Under the pieces are notes generated by a model that ran no database searches, had not been told where the DNA came from, and saw nothing but the letters and a program-made list of their open reading frames with translations. A program made the translations under genes and the position numbers. From Byssovorax sp. (GTDB lineage: Bacteria > Myxococcota_A > Polyangia > Polyangiales > Polyangiaceae), in contig JANYGI010000138.1 in NCBI GenBank assembly GCA_025362495.1, forward strand, positions 1 through 64,000: a stretch of DNA of 64,000 nt. Reading direction: 5' to 3'. The number at the start of each line of letters is the position of its first letter. The stretch's first letter is position 1. Shown piece after piece: positions 26,792 to 36,132 of the stretch.

Positions 26792-27676
26792 TCAGGGCGC
26801 GAGGAACACCGTCGCCGAGCTCGAATACGCGCGGGTCCCAGCGGGGAAGTGGTTGCCGACGTCCTTCGCCGCGTCACGGCAGTTCGGGTAGAAGCCATTG
26901 GCCTTGTCGGCCTTGTCGCAGACGTCGTCGCACTGCCCGATCACCGTGACGACGCACCCCGCGGTGCTGGCCCCGCACACGCGCGTCAGGCCCGTCTGGC
27001 CCGGCGCGATGCAGGCGTTGTACACCGGGGTGGCGAGGAAGATGTTGCCGTAATACGCGCCCTCGGCGACGGGGTACGCGGCGCGCTCGGCGGCGTCGGT
27101 CGCGAGGCCGGCAGCCTTGCCGCGCAGCGAGATGTCCACGTGAACGCCGAGGTAGTCGAGCCGCGAGATCACGCAGGCCGACACCGTCTCCTGGCAGCTC
27201 GCGTTGCATGTCCCGTTGTTCTGGCCCCACTGCGGCGCGAGCCCGAGCCCGCCCGGGAAGCTGTACGGCACGCCGTCGACGGTGACGTTGATGGTGCTCG
27301 ATGAAGGGAGAGCGCAGCTCGCGATGTACTTCAGCACCTCGCGCGCGTTGGGATCCGAGAGCGCGTTGCTCGTCAGCGCGTTGCTGGTCAGCGCGTTGTT
27401 CGTCAGCGCGTTGTTCGTGAGCGCGTTGTTGGTCAGCGCGTTGTTCGTCAGCGCATTGTTCGTGAGCGCATTGTTCGTGAGCGCGTTGTTGGTCAGCGCC
27501 AGCTGCTGCACGACGCCGAGGTCGCCGTCGGCGTCGCTCTCGTCGCCGGTCTGCGCGAGGCAACCCACGAGCGACATCGCACACAGGAGCGCCACACTGT
27601 GGGGCACCATGGTCAGACACACCCTCGCCGCCGCCCCGAGCTTCCCCCGCCCCAACGTGTCATTCATGTCGATCAT
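26792..27676 (-). CDS. Lipoprotein with Ala-Leu-Thr-Asn-Asn pentapeptide array
   Basis: The 294-residue lipoprotein has a long signal region with lipobox 'SLVGC' (Cys39), then an acidic spacer, then nine tandem pentapeptides, ALTNN seven times and ALTSN twice, before a globular domain with several Cys ('NNGTCNASCQETVSACVISR', 'CVVTVIGQCDDVCDKADK'). The globular part contains 'GVPYSFPGGLGLAPQWGQN', which I have seen only as a feature of myxobacterial lipoproteins and cannot assign. Start ATG 27676 with AAGG seven bases before. The repeat array presumably forms an extended spacer between membrane and domain. It precedes no obvious operon partner. Confidence 0.8.
   Translation of the reverse strand: MIDMNDTLGRGKLGAAARVCLTMVPHSVALLCAMSLVGCLAQTGDESDADGDLGVVQQLALTNNALTNNALTNNALTNNALTNNALTNNALTNNALTSNALTSNALSDPNAREVLKYIASCALPSSSTINVTVDGVPYSFPGGLGLAPQWGQNNGTCNASCQETVSACVISRLDYLGVHVDISLRGKAAGLATDAAERAAYPVAEGAYYGNIFLATPVYNACIAPGQTGLTRVCGASTAGCVVTVIGQCDDVCDKADKANGFYPNCRDAAKDVGNHFPAGTRAYSSSATVFLAP
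27361..27495 (-). repeat. Nine tandem 15-bp units
   Basis: Nine consecutive 15-bp units of the type GCGTTGTTCGTCAGC (plus-strand view) lie in frame inside the lipoprotein gene and encode the ALTNN/ALTSN pentapeptides. Units differ by one to three bases, mostly synonymous (TTCGTC/TTGGTC/TTCGTG and GCG/GCA), so selection preserves the peptide. The copy number is probably variable through slippage. Confidence 0.95.
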
Positions 27677-27806
27677 GGTCGCCTTATCCCGCGCGCGATT
27701 GGCGGAGAACCTCTGCCCTGCAACGATTCCTGGGTGCGGCCCCGGTCGTCTGGCCGGGCACAAGCAACTCGCGGGCCAGCCTACCGAGGCGACGTGATCG
27801 CCAGCA

Positions 27807-30581
27807 TCACCGGCAAGGCGACGACGCTCGTCGGCCGTGGCGAATGCGCTCCCCTCGTCGGCCGCGCCGCAGGGCCAGCGCCGCGAGCGCCGCGACGATC
27901 CCCGCGCCCGCGCCGCCGCTTCCGCTGGAGATCGGGATGGCGCAGCCGCACCCGCCGGACTCGGCTCCTCCGCTCGACGACGACGCCGCCTGGCCGCCCG
28001 CGCCTCCCACCGAAGCGCTGGTGACGGCGCCGCCGACTCCCCCGCTCCCGCCGACACCGCCGCTGCCGCCGGTCCCGCTCGCGCTTGCGCTCGACGTCGC
28101 GCTCGCGGCCGTCGCCCCGCCGCCCGCCCCGCCCATGCCGCAGCCGCTCACCGGCACGAACACGCACGCTCCCACCGCGTCGCAGTGATCGCTGGTGCAC
28201 GCGTCCCCGTCGTCGCACGTCGTCTTGCTCTCGGGCACGCAGAGGCCGAACGCGCACGTCTCTCCCTGCGTGCACGGATCGCCGTCGTCGCAAGGAGCCG
28301 CGTTGAAGCCGTGGACACAGCCCTTCACGGGATCACACGAGTCGTCGGTGCAGGCATTCGCGTCGTCGCAGCTCACCGCCGCTCCGCCGGCGCACTTGCC
28401 CCGAGCGCACGAGTCGCCGCTCGTGCACGGATTGCCATCGTCGCACGCGGTCCCGTCGGCCTTGCCCCCGCACGTCTCCAGCGCGAGCGTGGCCTGCGCC
28501 AACAGGATCGGCGCGGCGCCGGGCACGTCTTTCACGTGGATCCAGAGTTGATAGGCTGTGTCGCCCCATGCCGCGAGCTGCCCGAAAAAGGCGTCGGTCT
28601 GGGCGATACGGGCCTTGGGCTCGCCCGAGGGCGTCGGGCTCAGGAGGGCCGTCTTGCCCGTCCCGTTGATCTCGTCCCGGAGGAACTCCACGTATTCGCG
28701 GCTGGTGGTCTGGTAATAGAGCTTCACCTCGACGCGATCGCCGCCCGGCGGCAGCGTCAACGCCAGATCGTCGTAGCCGCCCGCGTACTCCGCCGCGCTG
28801 AAATACCCCGGCGCCGCGGCCCCGTTCCACGCCGGCTCGGCCTGGCGCGCCGCGGCCTCGGCGATGCGAAACCCCCGCGGCGGGATGCGGTTGTCCTTGC
28901 CGAACCCGGTGGCGAGGGCGATGTGGTAGGTGCGCGCCTCGCCGGTGATCGTGCTCGACGGGTGCGCCTCGTACACCATCGTGTCGTCGTGGGACTCGGT
29001 CGCTCCGAGCGCGGGGCTCTGGGGCGAATAGGCCGGATCGAGCCCGCGGAGCGTGCCAATCGCGCTATCGTACGGGTTGACCTCCCAGAGCAGCGAGGCG
29101 CCCTGATAGAGCCGCACGCCGGCGAACATCCGTCGCCCCTCGGGATACCCCGAGATCAGCTTGTGCCCGGTGTGGTTCCTGATCTGGAACGTCGCGGCCC
29201 CGCTCTGCGCGTCGTACGTCAACCCCTCGATCGACGCGGCCCGCCCGAGAGACGCTATCGCCCGGTTGCGGCCCGCGAGCAGCGCCGCCGGATCGAGCGC
29301 GGATCCCGCCGTCAGATCCAGCGTCAGCTTCGCGGGCCCCTGCGTCAGCAGCGCCGCGGTCTGGGCATCGTACACCGGCGATCCCGGGACGGTGCTGGCG
29401 AGGATGTACGGCACCAGGGCATTTCCCCCCGTGAGATCGTGGATCGGCTGCCCGCTCAAAGGATGCTCGACGCTGTCCGTCGGCCGGATCAGCGCGCCGC
29501 TGTTCTTGCAACCGGCGCCGACGCCGTCGGGCATGTGGCAGTCCTGGCAGGTGGCGATCGGCGAGCCGGGGCGCGACGTCGTGAACACGCCTGGAGCGAA
29601 CGCCCCGCTCCCGGGAGCGCCCCCCGGGAGGCCATAGTCGGAGAGCATGAACTCCGAGAACGTGCGCTCGATCGGGAAATACGTGGACGCCGACGCCGCC
29701 TCGCTCGCCAGCACCGTGGTCCCGTCGCCGGGCGGCGTGCTCTTCTGAGGCAGGTTGACGAGCGCGGTGTTGGAGACATCATGGCAGGTCGAGCAATAGA
29801 ACTTGCTCTTCGTGTATCGACTGTAGAGCTTGCCGTGCTGCGGGCTGGCGTCGGCGTAGGGCCCGCGCTGCTTCCCGGCCGTCGAGATGAAGTATTGCCC
29901 GCTGGCGTTCTCGGTGTACCCCGGATGCGCGATGTGATGAGACCCGTCGTAAAGGGGCTTCTGGTTGAAGTGATCGAGCTGGCTCGCCTGGACGATGTCC
30001 GCCGCCAGGGTGTCGTCGGCCGCCGCCTGCGAGGGGGTCGTGCTCGCGCCGGACTCGTCCCAGTAGCCTTTCCAGTCGCTCCCCTCGCGCAGGCCAGAGG
30101 CCGTGTCGGCGTGGAAGGGATCCATCATGCGATGGCAGAAGTCGCAGCCGACCCCGTCGAAATCGGGGCCGTTCATCGCCGTGGCGTTGACGGGATCGGA
30201 CCGCTGCTCCAGCCACCCTCCGGGGAGGTGACAGCGCACGCAGCCGTCGGCCGCGTTGGGCGTACCGAACGCGTAGATCGCGTCCTGCGCGGCGACGGTG
30301 AGCGCGGGCCAGAAGAACGGATCGCGCGCGGCCTGGGCCATCATCGAGCCCTTCCAGAGGAAGCCCGAGGCGATGGTCGGATCGGGGTGGGCGTGGCAGG
30401 TCATGCAGGCGTCCGACGGCTGGAGCGCGGCGCCCTGCGCGGGCTGCGTGCCGGGCATCCGCGTCAGCGCATCGGCCACGACGAGCTTCGGGGTCCATGC
30501 CGAGGCCAGCGCCGGCGCCACGAGCAGCGCCAGCGCGAGCGCGACGCTCGGGAGACGGGATCCACGCGCGCGGGTACGCAT
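27807..30581 (-). CDS. Exported five-haem cytochrome with Cys-rich repeats and MYXO-CTERM-like tail
   Basis: The 924-residue protein has a signal peptide (1-28). The first ~340 residues carry five C-x-x-C-H haem sites (CMTCH, CVRCH, CDFCH, CSTCH, CQDCH). A large beta-rich part follows. Near residue 690 come four 'CDDG-PCT-D-C' modules, then a Gly/Ser/Ala linker, 'GGCGCAIP', a hydrophobic helix and an Arg-rich end, matching MYXO-CTERM sorting tails that anchor proteins at the outer surface. It should be an extracellular or outer-membrane electron carrier. The Cys modules are the same type as in the protein at 58305. It is 18 bases downstream of meaB, same strand, probably by chance. Confidence 0.88.
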   Translation of the reverse strand: MRTRARGSRLPSVALALALLVAPALASAWTPKLVVADALTRMPGTQPAQGAALQPSDACMTCHAHPDPTIASGFLWKGSMMAQAARDPFFWPALTVAAQDAIYAFGTPNAADGCVRCHLPGGWLEQRSDPVNATAMNGPDFDGVGCDFCHRMMDPFHADTASGLREGSDWKGYWDESGASTTPSQAAADDTLAADIVQASQLDHFNQKPLYDGSHHIAHPGYTENASGQYFISTAGKQRGPYADASPQHGKLYSRYTKSKFYCSTCHDVSNTALVNLPQKSTPPGDGTTVLASEAASASTYFPIERTFSEFMLSDYGLPGGAPGSGAFAPGVFTTSRPGSPIATCQDCHMPDGVGAGCKNSGALIRPTDSVEHPLSGQPIHDLTGGNALVPYILASTVPGSPVYDAQTAALLTQGPAKLTLDLTAGSALDPAALLAGRNRAIASLGRAASIEGLTYDAQSGAATFQIRNHTGHKLISGYPEGRRMFAGVRLYQGASLLWEVNPYDSAIGTLRGLDPAYSPQSPALGATESHDDTMVYEAHPSSTITGEARTYHIALATGFGKDNRIPPRGFRIAEAAARQAEPAWNGAAAPGYFSAAEYAGGYDDLALTLPPGGDRVEVKLYYQTTSREYVEFLRDEINGTGKTALLSPTPSGEPKARIAQTDAFFGQLAAWGDTAYQLWIHVKDVPGAAPILLAQATLALETCGGKADGTACDDGNPCTSGDSCARGKCAGGAAVSCDDANACTDDSCDPVKGCVHGFNAAPCDDGDPCTQGETCAFGLCVPESKTTCDDGDACTSDHCDAVGACVFVPVSGCGMGGAGGGATAASATSSASASGTGGSGGVGGSGGVGGAVTSASVGGAGGQAASSSSGGAESGGCGCAIPISSGSGGAGAGIVAALAALALRRGRRGERIRHGRRASSPCR

Positions 30582-30599
30582 GCGCCCGAGCCTACTCGA

Positions 30600-31616
30600 T
30601 CAGCGGCTCCGGAACGCAGCGACGAGCTGCTCGGCGGCCGAGTAAGGATCGATCTCGCGTCGATCGACGGCGTCGACCGCGCGCTCGATCTCGCCCGCGA
30701 GCGCCCCGAGCGCGGCCTGCGAGAGCGCGTCGCGCAGGTGCGCATCCATGGCCTCGCGCAGCCTCAGACGCCGGCGCGCCGCGCCCTCGGGCGTACCGGT
30801 GAGCCAGGCCCAGTGGGCCTCCAGCATGACCGCGAGCTCGGCGATCCCCTGCCCGCGCGTCGACACGGTCCGCGCGATCTTCGGGAGCCACAGCGCCGTC
30901 CCGTGCGTGATCTGCTGCTTCTCCAGATCGAGCACGCCCGCGCTGTGGCCGCGCGAGTGCCCGCCCGCGCGCGTGACGTCGCCGCCGAGCGCGATCATCA
31001 GCTCCAGATCGCGGACCGCGCCGTCGGCGCCCTCGCGATCGGCCTTGTTGACGGCGAACACGTCGGCGCACTCGAGGATCCCCGCCTTGATCGCCTGGAC
31101 CTCGTCGCCCATCCCCGGCGCCGCGACGACCAGCGTGGTGTGGGCCATCCGCGTGATTTCGATCTCGTCCTGCCCGACCCCGACCGTCTCGATCAGGATC
31201 ACGTCGGCGCCCCAGGCGTCGAGGATCCGCACGATGTCGGCCGCCGATCGCGTCAGGCCGCCGAGCGCGCCGCGCGTCGCGAGCGAGCGGATGAACACGC
31301 CCGGATCGAGCGCGTGATCCTGCATGCGGATCCGATCGCCGAGGATCGCCCCGCCGGTGTACGGGCTCGTCGGATCGATGGCGACGACCGCGACGCGCTT
31401 GCCTTGCTTGCGGTAGTGGCCAATCAGGCGATCGGTCAGCGTGCTCTTCCCGGCCCCGGGATTCCCCGTGATCCCGACCGTCCAGGCGCGGCCGGTGTGG
31501 GGGAAGAGGTCTTTGAGGATCGTCAGGTACTCGCCGACGCGATCGTCCGCGAGGCGGCAAGCGCGCGCCGCGGCGCGGACGTCACCAGCGATGACCTTCT
31601 CGGCGAGGGCGTGCAT
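30600..31616 (-). CDS. meaB: Methylmalonyl-CoA mutase-associated GTPase MeaB
   Basis: The 338-residue G3E-family GTPase loads and protects the adenosylcobalamin cofactor of methylmalonyl-CoA mutase. Walker A GNPGAGKS is at 51-58, followed by 'VAVVAIDPTSPYTGGAILGD', 'ILIETVGVGQ' (Walker B / switch), and 'NKAD' for guanine recognition. The length and all motifs are normal. Cytoplasmic. The mutase gene is not in this window. It is followed closely by the multihaem gene on the same strand, which does not share its pathway. Confidence 0.95.
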   Translation of the reverse strand: MHALAEKVIAGDVRAAARACRLADDRVGEYLTILKDLFPHTGRAWTVGITGNPGAGKSTLTDRLIGHYRKQGKRVAVVAIDPTSPYTGGAILGDRIRMQDHALDPGVFIRSLATRGALGGLTRSAADIVRILDAWGADVILIETVGVGQDEIEITRMAHTTLVVAAPGMGDEVQAIKAGILECADVFAVNKADREGADGAVRDLELMIALGGDVTRAGGHSRGHSAGVLDLEKQQITHGTALWLPKIARTVSTRGQGIAELAVMLEAHWAWLTGTPEGAARRRLRLREAMDAHLRDALSQAALGALAGEIERAVDAVDRREIDPYSAAEQLVAAFRSR

Positions 31617-31622
31617 CGCAGC

Positions 31623-31832
31623 TCAGCTACGGTTGCTGCTCGACGTGAGCTTGTACAGGCCGTACGCGAAGCGGATCCCGCCGAAGATCATCGCGCCCCA
31701 GGCCACCACGTAGCGCCCGCTGCCGCCGTTCACGTCCGAGGCCGCCGTGTACGAGCCGACGGTGATCACCAGGCCGACGATGAACATGATCCCGCCGAAC
31801 ACCATACTCCGCTTCGCCATGCTCGTATCCAT
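31623..31832 (-). CDS. Small two-helix membrane protein
   Basis: The 69-residue protein has two hydrophobic helices (about 8-28 and 38-58) separated by a short polar loop, and 'RYVVAWGAMIFGGIRFAYGL'. An unrecognised small inner-membrane protein. The GAGAGG six bases before the ATG at 31832 favours this start over one two codons upstream. It sits 6 bases upstream of meaB on the same strand and 47 downstream of the CBS gene, so all three could be co-transcribed. Confidence 0.7.
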   Translation of the reverse strand: MDTSMAKRSMVFGGIMFIVGLVITVGSYTAASDVNGGSGRYVVAWGAMIFGGIRFAYGLYKLTSSSNRS

Positions 31833-31879
31833 CGTCATCCTCTCGAATCGGGCTTGAAAACCAGGCCCTTCTGCGCGGC

Positions 31880-32299
31880 TCAGGCCCGCTCGGGTACCGG
31901 CGGGAGGGTGCGCTCCACGTAATAACGGAGGATGTCGTGCGGGGTAATGATCCCGACGAGCACCCCGTCGCGCACCACCGGGAGGTGGTGAATGTGGGCC
32001 TGGCGGAGCAGCCCGAGGACGTCGTCGGTGGCCATGAACTCGTCGGCGACGATGGGCGGGTGGCTCATCACGTCGCGCGCGAGGGCGTCCTCCGATTCGC
32101 CGCGGAGCAGCGCCGCGAGCACGTCGGTCTCGCTCACGAAGCCGATCACGCGCTCGTCGCCGTCGATCACCGGGACGCCGCTCACCGTCTCCAGCACCAG
32201 CAAGCGGCCGATCTCCGCGAGGGGCGTGTCGTTGCCCACCGCGAAGACCTTCTCGGACATCAGGTTGCGCGCGTGACCCTTCATCGTGTGTCCCCCCAT
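31880..32299 (-). CDS. CBS-domain pair protein
   Basis: The 139-residue cytoplasmic protein is two CBS motifs back to back, which pair into one Bateman module binding adenine nucleotides. Visible signatures are 'SGVPVIDGDERVIGFVSETD' (residues 40-59) and 'IHHLPVVRDGVLVGIITPHD' (99-118). Stand-alone CBS proteins usually sense energy state and regulate a partner; none is obvious here. GGAGGG seven bases before the ATG at 32299 fixes the start; it lies 2 bases beyond the stop of the large oxidoreductase, so the two are translationally coupled and possibly functionally linked. Confidence 0.9.
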   Translation of the reverse strand: MGGHTMKGHARNLMSEKVFAVGNDTPLAEIGRLLVLETVSGVPVIDGDERVIGFVSETDVLAALLRGESEDALARDVMSHPPIVADEFMATDDVLGLLRQAHIHHLPVVRDGVLVGIITPHDILRYYVERTLPPVPERA

Positions 32300-32301
32300 C
32301 G

Positions 32302-35300
32302 TCAGACCCTCCGTAGATCGGGACGGTGCTTGAGCAGCCGATCGAGCCACGCGCCCGAGAGCTTCTCTTGCACCGTGTTGGCCCGCAGCCGGCTGTTCAG
32401 GTTCTTGAAGTCGACGCGGTCGATCAGCTGATCCTGGTTGAAGCAGGAGAAGATGATCGTCTCCTTCCCCGTCTCGGGATCGATGTGCTTCTGCAGGCAC
32501 GCCGCGCAGACCTCTTTCATCATGCACTGCATCGGCGAGTTGATGCTGGCGACGGCCACGTGCTTCGGATCAAGGAAGGGCTGAAGCACGCCGTGCCGGG
32601 CCTCGCGCACCGCGTTCATCATCCGATCCGAGCCGATGGCGATGATCCGCTTCACCTCGGAGAGCTTGAACATCTCGCCGCCGAACTGGCCCTCCGCGTA
32701 GGCCTTCATCGCCTGGACGATGTTGCCGCGGAAGTGCCGATCCTGGGGGCGACGCGGGGTGATCTCGACGCCGATGTCGCTGCACCAGATCACCTGATCG
32801 GTCGCCACCTCGATGTCGTCTTGCTTGAACAAGTCAGCGCCGTTCTTGTAGCCGGCGAAGTAGATGACCCGCGATCCCTCGGCCTTGAAGGCCTTGGCGA
32901 TCGAGAAGAGCACCGCGTTGCCGAGGCCGCCGCCGGCGAGGAGCACCGTCTCGCCGACGGGGATCTCGGTGGGAGCGCCCGTGGGCCCCATCAGCACGAT
33001 CTGCTCACCCTTCTTCAAGGACGAGAGCAGGCGCGTGGAGACGCCCATTTCCAGGGCGATCAGCGAGAGCAGGCCCTTCTCCTTGTCGACCCATGCGCCG
33101 GTGAGGGCGATCCCCTCCATCGCGAGGCGGGTGCCCTCGATGACGGCGGAGCTCGCCTCGTAGTTCTGCAGCCGGTAGAACTGGCCCGGCTCGAAGTTCC
33201 GCGCGGCCGCGGGGGCGCGCACGATGACCTCGATGATCGTCGGCGTCAGACGGATCACGTCGTCGACGACGGCGAGCAGCTCCTCGTCGAGCTTCGCGAA
33301 CAGGGCCCGTCGCTGCGCGTCGCGGCGGTGTTGCTCGGTCGGATCGAGCGCCGCGAGATCGTGGCGGAAGAGCGCGACGACGTGGGGATACGCGTCCTTG
33401 GCGCTGGCCATGGCCTTGACGACGCTGCCGGCGTAGTGCGGCTGGTTATCGCCGTAGTAGCTGACGGCGTGCTTGCCATCGTTGAAGCTGGTGAAGAACC
33501 CGAGCTTCGGCTCGGCCGGCTCGACCACGAGCTTGCCGTCGTCGTCGACGCGCGCCGAGTGGGCCTGGAAGAACTGCTTCCACTTGTCGAAGCCGAAGGT
33601 CCCGGGCTTCTCTTTTTCGTAGGTGATATTGGGGCTCGTCCCCGCGGCGATACACACGCTCCGGGCGGGGATGGTGATCTTCTCGCCGCCGCTCCGCCAT
33701 TTGCCGCCCTCGAGCACCTGGCGCTCGAAGATCATCGCGGTGACCTGGTTCTTCTCGTCGACCACGGCCTCGATCGGGGCCATGTTCTCGATGTAGCGCA
33801 CGCCCTCTTCGAGGGATTTGATCACCTCTTCGTGGTTGAGGCGGTACGCGGGCGAGTCGATGACGCGCTTCCTGTAAACGAGCGAGACGCCGCCCCAGCC
33901 GTCGATGAGCGGGAGGAAATTCGGCGCGTGGCCTTCCTTCGCGGCGCGGGCGCGCTCCTCGCGGACGGCCGCGGCGTGGACGCGCTGCTCGGCGACGAAC
34001 TCTCGCTCTTCCTCGTCGAACATGGCCATCACGGCCGCTTCGCTCCTGTCGGCGATCAGGGCGTCGATGCGCTCGGCCGTCTTCTCGACCTGGACGATGT
34101 AATAGGCAATCAGCTCGGTCGCCGTGTCGATGGCAGTCAGGCCGCCGCCGATGACCACGGCCGGCAAGCGCACCTGGAGGTTGGCCATCGCCGAGCGCTT
34201 GTAAGCGCCGGTGAGCTGCAGGGCCATCAGGAAGTCGCTGGCCTTGCGGATGCCGCGCGAGAGGTTGTTCTTGAGCGGGATGATCGTCGGCCGCCCGGCG
34301 CCCGCGGCGATCGCCACGTGATCGAAGCCGAGCTTCCACGCGTCGTCCAGATCGAGCGTCCCGCCGAAGCGAACGCCGCCGTACATGCGGAGCAAGCGCT
34401 GCCGCGCCAGCGTGATGTAGAGGACCGTGAGGAAGTTCTTGTCCCAGCGAACGGTGATGCCGTACTCGCTCACGCCACCGAAGCCGAGGAGGATGCGCTC
34501 GTCGAGCTCGAGATAGAGCTTGTCGAAATCCTTGATCGGCCGGGGCGATCGGGTGTCGCTCCCGGTGAGCTCGACCGGCAACGGCTCGATCTTGAGGCCG
34601 TCGATCCCGGCGCAGGCAAACCCCTCGGCCGTGAGGTGGTGAGCGAGGGTGTAGCCCGCGGGCCCGAGGCCGACGACGAGCACGTTCTTCCCGTTGTAGG
34701 GTTTGTCGTGCGGGCGCTCGATCTTGAGCGGATTCCATCGCGTGAGGAAGCCGTAGATCTCGAAGCCCCACGGGAGCGAGAGCGCCTCGGTCAGCACCGC
34801 GGTCTCGATCTGGGGGATGTTGACGGGCTCCTGCTTCTGGAAGACGCACGACTTCATGCAGTCGTTGCAGATGCGGTGACCGGTGCCGGGGAGCATCGGG
34901 TTATCGATGCAGATCAGGGCGAGCGCCGCGACGCTGTCGCCGCCCTGCCGCATCAAGTGCATCTCGCTGATCTTCTCGCCGAGCGGGCAGCCGTTGAGAT
35001 CGACGCCGAGCGGGTTGGGCTTGATCGCCCCCGTCTTGTTATCGCGAAGGCCCTTGGAGCAAGAGTCCTTGTCGCGGTCGTGGCAGAAGAGGCAATAGTC
35101 GACCTCGCCCTCGACCTCGCGCACGCCCCAGCGGCGATCGGTGAGCGCGAAGCCGTCGCGACGACGCCGCTCCTCGGCCGGCCCGACGAAGAGCTCGGGC
35201 AGGGCCTCGTCGGCGCGGCGGAGCTGTACGAGGTTGGTGAAGTCGATGTTCTGCGGCGCCTTGAGCGAGGCCCAGTGGCGCGCCTTATCGTGGTGATCCT

Positions 35301-36132
35301 TGCGGCGCGCGGTGAGCCAGGCCTCGACGGCGTCGAGCGCGAAGGCCGCCACGGCGCCGTCGTCGGCCGACTCGTTCGGCGCGGCCGAGGAGAACATCGC
35401 GGCGTCCGAGTGCGGGTGATCCGCGGCAAACGAAGCCCGGATCGAGGCCGCGCGCGACACGAGCTCGTCGGTCCACTTCGCGCCGCCGGCCTTGGCGACC
35501 TTGCGCGCGGTGTCGTCGACCTCGTGGATCAGGAGCGTCGCGCGGGCCACGGCGAGCTCTTCAGCCTCGCTCCCGGTGTCGAAGAGCTCGACCGGCGCGC
35601 TCATGGCGTGGAGCGCGCGGCGCGCGGCGTGCGCGGCCTCGAGCGGGCTACCCGTCCACGATTTTCCGGCCGAGGGCTTGAAGAGGCGCTTCTTCGCGAA
35701 CTCTTTCTTGAAGTGCCACAGGCTGCTCCGCTCCTTCGCCTCGCGGATCTTCGTCGAGGTCTCGGCCTCGACCAGGAACAGGCGCGACACGAAGCGCGAC
35801 ACGAACGGCGCGGCGACCAGCAGCACCTCGGAGACTTCCTCGGGCTTGATTCCCTTGCCGCCGGCCTTGCGGTAGGCCGCGAAGCGGGCGAACGCGTCCG
35901 GATCGGCGTCGAGAAAGAACGCGTCGAAGCGGTCCGAAAGCTCGGCGAGCCGCGCCGGATCGAAGAGATCCGCGTAGCTGAAGCCGGCCTCGCCGAGCTC
36001 GAGCTCGCCCGGATCCGAGGTGGCGCTGACCCACCCGGAGAAATCGGCCTGGAGGCCGCGGTTCGAATCACCCTGGTGCGCCGCCGGAGTCGCCGACGCG
36101 TGCTCGTTTGCTGCCGATCCGATCGTGTGCAT
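32302..36132 (-). CDS. Large iron-sulfur flavoprotein, GltD-like fused to PyrK/FNR-like
   Basis: The 1276-residue cytoplasmic oxidoreductase has an N-terminal ~340 residues of unknown fold. A Cys-rich part follows, with 'CLFCHDRDKDSC' (347-358) and 'CNDCMKSC' (422-429), like the N-terminal iron-sulfur domain of the glutamate synthase small subunit. FAD binding 'GLGPAGYT' is at 488-495, a second NAD(P)-type site 'VVIGGGLTAID' follows, and a C-terminal FNR-like domain has 'LLAGGGLGNAVLFSIAK' and a final Cys cluster 'CMMKEVCAACLQKHID...SC' of PyrK type. It probably moves electrons between NAD(P)H and a partner acceptor. The start is uncertain; ATG at 36228 is also possible. Confidence 0.85.
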   Translation of the reverse strand: MHTIGSAANEHASATPAAHQGDSNRGLQADFSGWVSATSDPGELELGEAGFSYADLFDPARLAELSDRFDAFFLDADPDAFARFAAYRKAGGKGIKPEEVSEVLLVAAPFVSRFVSRLFLVEAETSTKIREAKERSSLWHFKKEFAKKRLFKPSAGKSWTGSPLEAAHAARRALHAMSAPVELFDTGSEAEELAVARATLLIHEVDDTARKVAKAGGAKWTDELVSRAASIRASFAADHPHSDAAMFSSAAPNESADDGAVAAFALDAVEAWLTARRKDHHDKARHWASLKAPQNIDFTNLVQLRRADEALPELFVGPAEERRRRDGFALTDRRWGVREVEGEVDYCLFCHDRDKDSCSKGLRDNKTGAIKPNPLGVDLNGCPLGEKISEMHLMRQGGDSVAALALICIDNPMLPGTGHRICNDCMKSCVFQKQEPVNIPQIETAVLTEALSLPWGFEIYGFLTRWNPLKIERPHDKPYNGKNVLVVGLGPAGYTLAHHLTAEGFACAGIDGLKIEPLPVELTGSDTRSPRPIKDFDKLYLELDERILLGFGGVSEYGITVRWDKNFLTVLYITLARQRLLRMYGGVRFGGTLDLDDAWKLGFDHVAIAAGAGRPTIIPLKNNLSRGIRKASDFLMALQLTGAYKRSAMANLQVRLPAVVIGGGLTAIDTATELIAYYIVQVEKTAERIDALIADRSEAAVMAMFDEEEREFVAEQRVHAAAVREERARAAKEGHAPNFLPLIDGWGGVSLVYRKRVIDSPAYRLNHEEVIKSLEEGVRYIENMAPIEAVVDEKNQVTAMIFERQVLEGGKWRSGGEKITIPARSVCIAAGTSPNITYEKEKPGTFGFDKWKQFFQAHSARVDDDGKLVVEPAEPKLGFFTSFNDGKHAVSYYGDNQPHYAGSVVKAMASAKDAYPHVVALFRHDLAALDPTEQHRRDAQRRALFAKLDEELLAVVDDVIRLTPTIIEVIVRAPAAARNFEPGQFYRLQNYEASSAVIEGTRLAMEGIALTGAWVDKEKGLLSLIALEMGVSTRLLSSLKKGEQIVLMGPTGAPTEIPVGETVLLAGGGLGNAVLFSIAKAFKAEGSRVIYFAGYKNGADLFKQDDIEVATDQVIWCSDIGVEITPRRPQDRHFRGNIVQAMKAYAEGQFGGEMFKLSEVKRIIAIGSDRMMNAVREARHGVLQPFLDPKHVAVASINSPMQCMMKEVCAACLQKHIDPETGKETIIFSCFNQDQLIDRVDFKNLNSRLRANTVQEKLSGAWLDRLLKHRPDLRRV

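Noticed and set aside
27361..27495. Tandem repeats that at first sight could be a small CRISPR array
   Set aside because: Units are 15 bp without spacers and keep reading frame inside a lipoprotein gene.
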